A program made the position numbers and the translations under genes. The notes under the pieces were generated by a model, which worked only from the letters and a program-made list of their open reading frames with translations, ran no database searches and was not told the DNA's origin. DNA of 22,275 nucleotides, from positions 1-22,275 of the forward strand of contig DAIEQP010000390.1 in the NCBI GenBank assembly GCA_027347805.1. Direction: 5' to 3'. Source of the stretch: Ignavibacteria bacterium (lineage in GTDB: Bacteria > Bacteroidota > Ignavibacteria > Ignavibacteriales > Melioribacteraceae). Below, piece after piece: positions 15,204 to 22,275 of the stretch. How positions within the stretch are numbered: the stretch's first letter is position 1; every line of letters starts with the position of its first letter.

Positions 15204-16562
15204 TTATTTACCAATACAAAATTTCGAAAAAATATTATTCAAAATATCTTCGGTAGTAATTATTCCAATTATTTCCCCCAATGAACTTTCTGCATTTCTT
15301 AAGTCGACGGCAATAAACTCTCCGCTTAATTTTTGATCTATTGACTGGCTAGCGGAATTCAAAAAATTCTTTGCTTTTGCAAGGGCATCAAAATGGCGAA
15401 GATTAGAAACAATCGTGTTTTTTTCAGTATAAGAATCCGATGAGATTGCCTTTTCTTTTAAAAGGCTGAAAAGCTCATCTATCCCCTCTCCTGTTTTTGC
15501 GGAAATATTCACATCGCAATTATAATCATGTGGGGGAGATATATCTATTTTATTCATAACTTTCAAAATTTTTGAATCATCTGTTAATTCGGCAAGCTGC
15601 TTAAACAATGTTTCTGAGAATCCGGTCGCAACATCATTCAAAAAAATAACTACATCTGCCTGACGAATAGTTTCTTTACTTCGTAACACTCCTTCCATTT
15701 CAATTTCATCTTCAGTCTGTCTTATTCCCGCAGTATCATACAAACGAAATAATATTCCTGAAATTGTTACTTCTTCTCGTATGATATCTCTTGTTGTTCC
15801 TGGAATATCACTAACAATAGCGCGTTTCTCTTTTAACAAATAATTTAAAAGTGAGCTTTTACCAACATTTGGTTTACCAACAAGCGCTACGTTAACACCA
15901 TCCCGAATAATTCTTCCAAAACTGTATGTAGATAATAATTTTTCTATTTCATAAACTATTTCATTAATTTTTTTCTGAACCTGACTGGTGGAAACAAATT
16001 CAATATCTTCCTCAACAAAGTCAAGTTCAAGTTCAAGCATTGAAGATATATAAATTAAACTTTCGCGAAGCGATTCAACTTTTGCAGATAGTATTCCATC
16101 CAATTGGTTTCTGGCCCCGCGTAATGATGCTTCTGTTCTGGAATTTATCACATCAGCAACTGCTTCTGCCTGTGCAAGATCTATTCTTCCATTCAGAAAT
16201 GCGCGTTTTGTAAACTCACCTGGTTCAGCAAGTCTTACATCGTTTTCCAAAAATCTTCCAATTATTTTTTCAACAACATAAGGACTGCCATGCGTGCTAA
16301 TCTCAACCGAATCTTCACCCGTATATGAATGTGGAGTTTTAAATAAAGAAACCAATACATCATCAATCAGATTTTTTTCTTCATCAAATATTTTTCCATA
16401 ATGAATGGTGTGCGACAAGTTTTCCGATAAACTTGATTTGCCCTGAAATAATTTATCTGCAACAGAAATACTCTTAGGTCCGCTTATTCTTATAACAGAT
16501 ATCGCACCAATTCCGGCAGGTGTCGCCAGCGCAATTATCGTATCTTCATCACTAACAAACAT
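15204..16562 (-). CDS. mnmE: tRNA modification GTPase MnmE
   Basis: A 452-residue MnmE (TrmE), the potassium-dependent GTPase partner of MnmG in cmnm5U34 synthesis. The N-terminal formyl-tetrahydrofolate-binding domain (about 1-118) opens with DTIIALATPAGIGAISVIRISG. The helical domain encloses the G domain: G1 GKPNVGKS (229-236), G2 loop GTTRD, G3 DTAG (276-279) and G4 NKID (337-340). The protein ends in FCIGK, the family's C-terminal CxGK motif with the functional cysteine. The start is the ATG that gives the usual N-terminus; no strong Shine-Dalgarno is seen. It is first of the mnmE-mnmG-rsmG run and diverges from clpB. A Bacteroidota-type promoter candidate lies 29 bases upstream. Confidence 0.97.
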   Translation of the reverse strand: MFVSDEDTIIALATPAGIGAISVIRISGPKSISVADKLFQGKSSLSENLSHTIHYGKIFDEEKNLIDDVLVSLFKTPHSYTGEDSVEISTHGSPYVVEKIIGRFLENDVRLAEPGEFTKRAFLNGRIDLAQAEAVADVINSRTEASLRGARNQLDGILSAKVESLRESLIYISSMLELELDFVEEDIEFVSTSQVQKKINEIVYEIEKLLSTYSFGRIIRDGVNVALVGKPNVGKSSLLNYLLKEKRAIVSDIPGTTRDIIREEVTISGILFRLYDTAGIRQTEDEIEMEGVLRSKETIRQADVVIFLNDVATGFSETLFKQLAELTDDSKILKVMNKIDISPPHDYNCDVNISAKTGEGIDELFSLLKEKAISSDSYTEKNTIVSNLRHFDALAKAKNFLNSASQSIDQKLSGEFIAVDLRNAESSLGEIIGIITTEDILNNIFSKFCIGK

Positions 16563-16590
16563 TTTGGCATTTCACTTATTAAAAGGAAAA

Positions 16591-16621
16591 CAAAAATAAA
16601 CTAAACCGAATGCATACTCAA
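16591..16621 (-). promoter_or_regulatory. Candidate Bacteroidota-type promoter for mnmE
   Basis: On the minus strand, TATTTTTG (16598-16591) matches the TAnnTTTG -7 element. A TTG at 16621-16619 lies 20 bases upstream, as expected for the -33 element. It is 29 bases before the mnmE ATG. In an AT-rich gap a chance match is possible. Confidence 0.4.
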
Positions 16622-16755
16622 TCAAGCTAACAGCTGGTTGAATTTATTACTAATTCGTATTATTTTAACTCGTTATTTATTGGTTGTGAAACTTTTAATG
16701 AATCTTTCTTGTATGAACGGTAAATTAGAATTTGTAAAAAGAAGGAAAGAAATTA

Positions 16756-19374
16756 ATGGCATTCAACTTCAACAAGTTTACGGTGAAAGCACAAGAAACG
16801 ATTCAGAGCGCAATTGAAATTGCTCAAAATTATAATAACCAAATCGTAGAACCAGAACATATTTTTGCTGCAATGCTGCAGGATCAATCTGGCGTAACCA
16901 CTTCCCTTTTGCAAAAAACTGGAGCCAATTTAAATCAAATGAAAATTAAAATTGGCGAACTTCTGGAACGATTACCAAAGGTAACGGGGAGCGGAATCGG
17001 AAATCAGCAACTCTCTTTAGCGTCAGCAAAAATATTGGATCAATCTCTCGAAGAAGCAAAGACATTAAAAGATGAATACGTATCAAACGAGCATATACTT
17101 CTTTCCATGTGCGAGGATAAAGGAAACATAGGAAAATTTCTTTTTGAGTCTGGCATTAATAAAAATATTATTCTATCTGCTCTTAAAGATATCAGGGGAA
17201 ACCAGAGAGTAACAAATCAAAATCCTGAAGAAACATATCAGGCCTTACAAAAGTACGGCCGTGATTTGAATGAACTTGCCAGAACAAATAAGCTTGATCC
17301 GGTTATCGGAAGAGATGAGGAGATAAGAAGAGTCCTGCAGGTATTATCACGAAGAACAAAAAACAATCCTGTTTTAATTGGTGAACCTGGCGTTGGTAAA
17401 ACAGCAATAGCAGAGGGTATTTCTCATCGCATTGTAGCCGGCGATGTTCCTGAGACATTAAAGACAAATAAAATTATTGCGTTAGATATGGGTGCTTTGG
17501 TGGCTGGCGCTCAATACCGGGGACAATTTGAGGATCGTTTAAAAGCAGTTATAAAAGAAGTTCAGGAATCGGAGGGGGAAATAATTTTATTTATTGATGA
17601 GCTTCACTTACTTGTTGGTGCTGGAAAAACCGACGGGGCAATGGATGCGGCAAATATTTTAAAGCCGGCATTAGCCCGTGGAGAACTTCATGCAATTGGC
17701 GCAACAACACTTGATGAATACAGAAAATATATTGAAAAAGATGCTGCGCTCGAAAGAAGATTCCAGCCGGTAATTGTTGACGAACCAACCGAGGAAGATT
17801 CAATTTCTATTTTGCGCGGATTAAAAGAACGTTACGAAGTTCATCATGGCGTTAGAATTACCGATGGAGCAATTGTAGCTGCTGTTCAATTATCAAATCG
17901 TTATATCACAGATAGATTTTTACCTGACAAGGCTATTGATCTTGTTGATGAATCCGCGTCAAAATTAAGAATAGAAATTGATTCTATGCCGGAAGAACTT
18001 GATACAATAGAGAGAAAAATTAAACAGCTTGAAATAGAGCGGGAAGCGCTTAAAAGAGAAAAGGATTCCGAATCAGCACAAAGATTAAATGAATTACAAA
18101 ACGAATTAAATGAACTGCTTGATGAGCGCACCCAATTAAAAGGGCATTGGGTTCTCGAAAAAGAAAAAATTCAAAATATCAGAAGAATGAAGAGCGAGAT
18201 AGAACAAGCAAAAACTAATGCAGACAAATTTGAGAGAGAAGGAAATTTAGGAAAGGTTGCAGAAATCCGTTATGGAACAATAAATGATCTCGAAAGAAGA
18301 ATGAAAAAAGAAACCGATGATTTGGCGTTGCTGCAGAAGAATAATAAAATGCTGAAAGAAGAGGTTGATGCTGAAGATATTGCAGAAGTTGTTGCAAAAT
18401 GGACAGGAATTCCAGTAAGCAGAATGCTTGAAAGTGAAAGGACAAAACTTTTGCGACTGGAAGAAGAATTGCACAAAAGAGTTGTTGGACAGACCGATGC
18501 TGTAATTGCTGTGGCAAACGCAATTAGAAGATCGCGTGCTGGATTACAAGATGCCAACAAACCAATCGGCTCGTTTATTTTTATCGGAACAACAGGGGTT
18601 GGGAAAACCGAACTTGCACGCGCTCTAGCGGAATATTTATTCAACGATGAACACGCGATGATAAGAATTGATATGAGTGAATACATGGAAAAATTTTCTG
18701 TATCAAGATTAATCGGCGCTCCTCCCGGATATGTTGGATATGATGAAGGCGGCCAGTTAACTGAAGCTGTTAGAAGAAGACCTTACTCCGTTGTGCTGCT
18801 TGATGAAATTGAAAAAGCTCATCCTGATGTATTTAATATTTTACTTCAGGTACTTGATGATGGAAGATTAACCGACAATCAGGGGAGAACAGTAGATTTC
18901 AAGAATACAATAATAATAATGACTTCCAATCTTGGTTCACATCTGATCCAGGAAAAACTTGCCGAGATTAATGAAAATAATTTTGATAATATAATCGGTG
19001 ACTTGAGAATTAATCTTACTGAATTATTGCGAAGAACTATTCGTCCCGAATTTTTAAACAGGATTGATGAAATTGTTCTTTTCAAACCTTTACTGAAAAA
19101 TGAATTGAAAAACATTATAGATATTCAGCTTCAAAGAGTAGGAAAAATGCTGTCTGAAAAAAACTTTACGCTGGCAATTGATGAAGAGGCAAAAGATTTC
19201 CTTCTTCAGCATGGATACGATGTAACTTTCGGCGCTAGACCGCTTAAAAGAACTGTTCAAAGATATTTAATTAATCCGCTTTCATCGGAATTACTGATGA
19301 ACAAATTTGAAAGTGGTGACACAATTTATGTTTGTTGTCCAAAAGGAGATAGGCTGGAATTCAAAAAGAAATAA
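16756..19374 (+). CDS. clpB: ATP-dependent chaperone ClpB
   Basis: An 872-residue ClpB/Hsp104 disaggregase, which threads aggregated proteins through a hexameric pore together with DnaK. Domains in order: N-terminal Clp repeat domain (about 1-150), first AAA+ module with Walker A GEPGVGKT (209-216) and Walker B ILFIDE (277-282), the coiled-coil middle domain specific to ClpB (about 410-530, rich in Glu/Lys/Arg heptads), and a second AAA+ module with Walker A GTTGVGKT (611-618) followed by the usual small C-terminal domain. Pore-loop residues are visible in GAQYRGQFE and in GAPPGYVGYDEGG. No ClpP-binding loop is present, as expected for ClpB. AAGGA before the ATG supports the start. No CIRCE element or clear heat-shock promoter was found in the 193-base upstream gap. 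Confidence 0.98.
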   Translation: MAFNFNKFTVKAQETIQSAIEIAQNYNNQIVEPEHIFAAMLQDQSGVTTSLLQKTGANLNQMKIKIGELLERLPKVTGSGIGNQQLSLASAKILDQSLEEAKTLKDEYVSNEHILLSMCEDKGNIGKFLFESGINKNIILSALKDIRGNQRVTNQNPEETYQALQKYGRDLNELARTNKLDPVIGRDEEIRRVLQVLSRRTKNNPVLIGEPGVGKTAIAEGISHRIVAGDVPETLKTNKIIALDMGALVAGAQYRGQFEDRLKAVIKEVQESEGEIILFIDELHLLVGAGKTDGAMDAANILKPALARGELHAIGATTLDEYRKYIEKDAALERRFQPVIVDEPTEEDSISILRGLKERYEVHHGVRITDGAIVAAVQLSNRYITDRFLPDKAIDLVDESASKLRIEIDSMPEELDTIERKIKQLEIEREALKREKDSESAQRLNELQNELNELLDERTQLKGHWVLEKEKIQNIRRMKSEIEQAKTNADKFEREGNLGKVAEIRYGTINDLERRMKKETDDLALLQKNNKMLKEEVDAEDIAEVVAKWTGIPVSRMLESERTKLLRLEEELHKRVVGQTDAVIAVANAIRRSRAGLQDANKPIGSFIFIGTTGVGKTELARALAEYLFNDEHAMIRIDMSEYMEKFSVSRLIGAPPGYVGYDEGGQLTEAVRRRPYSVVLLDEIEKAHPDVFNILLQVLDDGRLTDNQGRTVDFKNTIIIMTSNLGSHLIQEKLAEINENNFDNIIGDLRINLTELLRRTIRPEFLNRIDEIVLFKPLLKNELKNIIDIQLQRVGKMLSEKNFTLAIDEEAKDFLLQHGYDVTFGARPLKRTVQRYLINPLSSELLMNKFESGDTIYVCCPKGDRLEFKKK

Positions 19375-19416
19375 CTTTTCAAATTACTATAAATATTCGA
19401 CCGGCATTTATTAAAC

Positions 19417-19442
19417 AAGATCCCGCATTTATGCGGGATCTT
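19417..19442 (+). terminator. Terminator between convergent clpB and VOC genes
   Basis: AAGATCCCGCA and TGCGGGATCTT form a perfect 11-pair stem with a TTTA loop (19428-19431), 43 bases after the clpB stop. The downstream T-run is short (TTTAAC, then a TTTTTT run after 19453). The hairpin is symmetric and can serve the minus-strand VOC gene, which ends at 19457, as well. Confidence 0.8.
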
Positions 19443-19456
19443 TAACAAAACATTTT

Positions 19457-19852
19457 TTATAATTCAATATTCATCATAGGGTTTGTGCGCTGGCAAATTT
19501 GAAGCGGCACACCAAACGGATCGCGAAGCATAAACAGTAATGAACCATCGGGCAAATGAATTTCTTCTTCAAGCGAACAGCCGGCATTTAACAGTTTGTC
19601 TTTAACAGCCGCCGAATCTTTAACCATAAACGCAAAGTGAAATTCAAGCGGATGGGCGAGTTTATGATCTGGAACTTTAGCCGTACGGTTGCAGTAAATT
19701 TCCATTACAACCCGACCGGTTTTATCGGCGAGAAAAGTTGTAAACGGTTCCTTATCCATAGCGCGAACGATTTTCATTTCTAAATTGTTTACATACCATT
19801 GGGCCATTTCGACCGGTTTTTCAGTATTAAATGCAAAGTGTTCGAATACCAT
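19457..19852 (-). CDS. VOC family (glyoxalase/bleomycin-resistance-like) protein
   Basis: A 131-residue protein of the vicinal oxygen chelate superfamily, with the two paired beta-alpha-beta-beta-beta modules of the fold. Possible metal ligands are His5 in FEHFAFN, the Glu in VVMEIYC, the His in EFHFAFMV, and a Gln in GVPLQICQR, where many relatives have Glu. A DPFGVPLQI segment near the C-terminus is typical of the fold. Substrate is unknown, since the family covers glyoxalases, dioxygenases and antibiotic-binding proteins. AGGA spaced about 7 bases before the ATG supports the start. It diverges from the carbonic anhydrase gene across an 82-base gap containing a palindrome and a promoter-like element. 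Confidence 0.87.
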   Translation of the reverse strand: MVFEHFAFNTEKPVEMAQWYVNNLEMKIVRAMDKEPFTTFLADKTGRVVMEIYCNRTAKVPDHKLAHPLEFHFAFMVKDSAAVKDKLLNAGCSLEEEIHLPDGSLLFMLRDPFGVPLQICQRTNPMMNIEL

Positions 19853-19873
19853 TTGTTTTCCTGATTGTGATTA

Positions 19874-19890
19874 TTACCTTGCAAAGGTAA
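19874..19890. promoter_or_regulatory. Palindrome with TAnnTTTG promoter element for the VOC gene
   Basis: TTACCTT-GCA-AAGGTAA is an inverted repeat with 7-base arms in the divergent gap. On the minus strand it contains TACCTTTG (19889-19882), a perfect match to the Bacteroidota -7 element, 29 bases before the VOC start codon. No well-spaced TTG was found upstream. The palindrome could also be a repressor operator over this promoter. Confidence 0.4.
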
Positions 19891-19934
19891 AATAATTTTA
19901 TGAAATACTATTAACCAATTATTGAAAGAGTGGG

Positions 19935-20564
19935 ATGGAAGAAATAAAAAAACTTTTTGATAACAATTTAAAATGGGCATCCGAATTAAAAGAAACCGAT
20001 TCGGAATTTTTCTCTAAGCTTTCTAACCAGCAATCACCGGAATACTTATGGATCGGCTGCAGCGACAGCCGTGTTCCAGCAAACCAGATAGTTGGATTAC
20101 TACCTGGAGAAATTTTCGTTCACCGTAACGTTGCAAATGTTGTTGTACATACGGACTTAAATTGTTTGTCTGTAATTCAGTTTGCCGTAGAAATACTAAA
20201 CGTAAAACATATTATCGTTTGCGGTCATTATGATTGCGGCGGAATTAAAGCTGCGCTCGAAAACAAACCGCATGGATTAATTGATAACTGGTTAAGACAC
20301 ATAAAAGATATTCATCGTATTTATAAAGACAAACTAGATGATGTTACAGATGAACACAAAAGGATTGACTTACTTTGCGAGCTGAATGTAATAGAACAGG
20401 TTGCGAACGTTTGTCATACAACTATTTTGCAGCACGCCTGGAAAGCTGGAAAAAATGTTACTGTTCATGGCTGGATTTACGGAATTCGAGATGGAATAAT
20501 TAAAGATCTTGGAATTAGTGTTTCGGGGCTGAATGATGTTCAATCAGTTTATAAGTTGAAGTAG
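19935..20564 (+). CDS. can: Beta-carbonic anhydrase
   Basis: A 209-residue beta-class carbonic anhydrase, which interconverts CO2 and bicarbonate in the cytoplasm. The zinc site is intact: Cys42 and Asp44 in GCSDSRVPA, with His98 and Cys101 in CGHYDCGG. The numbering coincides with that of the E. coli enzyme Can. Asp44/Arg46 form the conserved activating dyad, and the FVHRNVANVV segment is typical of the family. Length is close to Can (about 220). The start has only a weak purine-rich site (GAGTGGG). The U32-family gene begins 11 bases after the stop, so the two are probably cotranscribed. Confidence 0.96.
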   Translation: MEEIKKLFDNNLKWASELKETDSEFFSKLSNQQSPEYLWIGCSDSRVPANQIVGLLPGEIFVHRNVANVVVHTDLNCLSVIQFAVEILNVKHIIVCGHYDCGGIKAALENKPHGLIDNWLRHIKDIHRIYKDKLDDVTDEHKRIDLLCELNVIEQVANVCHTTILQHAWKAGKNVTVHGWIYGIRDGIIKDLGISVSGLNDVQSVYKLK

Positions 20565-20575
20565 AAAGATTAAGA

Positions 20576-22275
20576 ATGACAAAAACAAAATTAGAATTAC
20601 TTTCCCCCGCAAAGGATTTACAAACCGGTATTGAAGCAATTAACTGCGGCGCCGATGCTGTTTATATTGGCGCACCGAATTTTGGCGCACGCGAGGCCGC
20701 AGGAAACCCGATCGAAGATATTGAAGCGCTTGTAAAATATGCTCATAAATACTGGGCTAAAGTTTATGTTACAGTCAACACAATTATCTTTGATGAAGAA
20801 ATTGAGGCGGTTCAATCGCTTATAAACGAGCTTTATAAAATTGGCGTTGATGCAATTATTTTTCAGGATATGGCTATGCTGGAAATGAATCTTCCGCCAA
20901 TACAGCTTTATGCTTCCACTCAAACACACAATTATGAGATAGATAGAATAAAACTTCTGGACGAAGCTGGAATCAAAAGAATTATTCTTGCTCGTGAGTT
21001 AACACTGGAGGAAATTCGGGCAATAAAAAACGAGGTTAATGCCGAGCTTGAATTTTTTATACACGGCGCACTTTGTGTTAGTTTAAGCGGGCAATGTTAC
21101 ATGAGCTTTGAATCAACCGGGCGCAGTGCGAACAGGGGAGAGTGTGCACAAAATTGCAGACTTCCTTATTCGCTTCTTGATAAAAACGGCAAGGTCTTGG
21201 TTGAAGACAAACATCTGTTATCTCTTCGCGATTTAAATTTATCTGCATATTTAAAAGACTTGGTTGATGCCGGCATAACTTCATTTAAAATTGAGGGAAG
21301 ATTAAAAGATGTTGATTACGTTAAAAACATAACGGCTTTTTACCGCCAGCAGATTGATGATATAATAAGAAACAATCCTCAATATGAAAAAGCATCATCA
21401 GGATTTTCAATAATTCCTTTCGAGCCGGATCCGGAAAAAACATTTAACCGCGGTTACACTTCATATTTTATTAATGATCGTGGAAGCGATGTTTCATCTC
21501 ATGATTCACCAAAATCGAAAGGGAAGTATCTTGGTAAAGTAACCGATATTAAAGCCGATAAATTTACGATCGGGACAACAGATTACCTTGTAAACGGAGA
21601 TGGAATTTGTTTTTATGATGAAACAGGAAGATTAACGGGAATGAATATTAGCCGGGTAGAAAACAAAACCATATTTACAAATGAATTGAATGGATTACGA
21701 ATAGGAACCAAAATCTATCGCAATTTTGATTACTCTTTTAGTAAGGAATTGAATAAAGAATGCAGAAGAAAAATAAATACCAGCATTTTTATTTCTGAAC
21801 TTGAAAACGGAATCATCATTACAGCTGAAGATGAAAATGGTGTAAATGTTTCTAAAAATATTACAGCAACCAAAGAACCGGCCACAAACGCAGGGCAATC
21901 AATTGAAAACCTAAAAAAACAATTATCAAAAGGAGGGTATACAATTTTTAATATAACTGAAGTCAGGATTGATTTTAATAAGGCATTATTCTTCCCGCTA
22001 AAAACAATTAATGAATGGAGAAGAAATATCCTGGCTGAATTGGAGTTGGGAAGAATTAATTTACACAAGAGAGAAATTTTTTCCCTAAGACCTGTTTCAT
22101 CAAAAATTACGGTCGATTTGGATTATAAGACTAATGTAGTTAATAAACTTTCGGAATCGTTCTATAAAAAACTTGGGGCGGAAAATATTGAGCCGGGATT
22201 TGAAGCAAGAAATGACCTGAAAAACAAAACAGTAATGACGTGTAAATATTGTATTAAAGATGAATTGGGATTATG
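20576..22275 (+). CDS. U32 family peptidase-like protein, 3' end beyond window
   Basis: The frame opens with ATG at 20576 and is still open at the window edge (566 complete codons). The U32 domain starts LELLSPAKDL and has GADAVYIGAPNFGAR and YASTQTH. The cysteine-rich signature is C167, C174, C190 and C194 (HGALCVSLSGQCYMS then SANRGECAQNCR), which in relatives binds an iron-sulfur cluster. A long C-terminal extension ends near MTCKYCIKDELGL, so few residues are likely missing. Former 'peptidases' of this family hydroxylate RNA in E. coli (TrhP on tRNA U34, RlhA on 23S C2501). The length fits the RlhA-like group better than the about 450-residue TrhP. The substrate here is inferred only. It lies 11 bases after the carbonic anhydrase stop. 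Confidence 0.93.
   Translation, partial: MTKTKLELLSPAKDLQTGIEAINCGADAVYIGAPNFGAREAAGNPIEDIEALVKYAHKYWAKVYVTVNTIIFDEEIEAVQSLINELYKIGVDAIIFQDMAMLEMNLPPIQLYASTQTHNYEIDRIKLLDEAGIKRIILARELTLEEIRAIKNEVNAELEFFIHGALCVSLSGQCYMSFESTGRSANRGECAQNCRLPYSLLDKNGKVLVEDKHLLSLRDLNLSAYLKDLVDAGITSFKIEGRLKDVDYVKNITAFYRQQIDDIIRNNPQYEKASSGFSIIPFEPDPEKTFNRGYTSYFINDRGSDVSSHDSPKSKGKYLGKVTDIKADKFTIGTTDYLVNGDGICFYDETGRLTGMNISRVENKTIFTNELNGLRIGTKIYRNFDYSFSKELNKECRRKINTSIFISELENGIIITAEDENGVNVSKNITATKEPATNAGQSIENLKKQLSKGGYTIFNITEVRIDFNKALFFPLKTINEWRRNILAELELGRINLHKREIFSLRPVSSKITVDLDYKTNVVNKLSESFYKKLGAENIEPGFEARNDLKNKTVMTCKYCIKDELGL

Noticed and set aside
16563..16755. CIRCE element or sigma32-type promoter before clpB
   Set aside because: No TTAGCACTC-N9-GAGTGCTAA repeat and no CTTGAA...CCCCAT-like pair was found in the gap.
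17591..19115. Several minus-strand open frames of 70-138 codons
   Set aside because: All are antisense shadows of clpB, whose protein is complete and conserved throughout.
20618..22068. Minus-strand open frames of 67-112 codons
   Set aside because: They are antisense to the U32 gene, whose plus-strand frame is open to the window edge and carries the family cysteine signature.

Overview
The window is AT-rich, compact bacterial DNA that most resembles a member of the Bacteroidota/Ignavibacteriota group. Three things point there: Sec/lipobox lipoproteins (one with an NPLDP motif shortly after the lipid cysteine), two matches to the Bacteroidota-type promoter element TAnnTTTG, and weak or variable Shine-Dalgarno sites with some GTG/TTG starts. 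The phylum is an inference. No tRNA, rRNA, CRISPR, insertion sequence or prophage gene was seen.

Layout. (1) Positions 1-4526, minus strand: a tight four-gene signalling cluster of a surface lipoprotein, a GAF-domain sigma54 activator, a membrane Ser/Thr kinase with PEGA repeats, and a secreted TPR-like protein cut by the left edge. The last three are joined by a 4-base overlap and a 2-base gap. (2) 4623-8059, minus strand: five tightly packed genes for an exported YCII protein, a GNAT acetyltransferase, a lipoprotein alpha/beta hydrolase, a YjjX-like ITP/XTP phosphatase and a PhzF-family enzyme. (3) 8173-10030, plus strand: an exported metallo-beta-lactamase-fold protein followed by a strong terminator, then a cysteine-containing lipoprotein that overlaps trmB tail to tail. 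(4) 10023-16562, minus strand: trmB, a PadR regulator, a SIR2-like protein, rsmG, mnmG and mnmE. Two parS-like sites lie in the short mnmE-mnmG gap. (5) 16756-22275: clpB (plus), a VOC protein (minus), a beta-carbonic anhydrase (plus), and a U32 protein (plus) that runs off the right edge.

How the genes fit together. RNA modification is a clear theme: MnmE/MnmG (tRNA U34), RsmG (16S rRNA), TrmB (tRNA m7G46) and a U32 protein, whose relatives hydroxylate RNA. The kinase, activator and lipoprotein cluster looks like a self-contained envelope-signalling module. The kinase is unusual because the glycine-rich ATP loop is replaced by charged and bulky residues. The parS-like pair beside mnmG/rsmG (gidA/gidB) suggests a chromosome-partitioning locus, possibly near the origin, although no dnaA, parA or parB lies in the window. 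I did not find a convincing new multi-gene system. The best candidates for a second look are the kinase/activator cluster, the SIR2-like gene with its PadR neighbour, and the parS-like pair.
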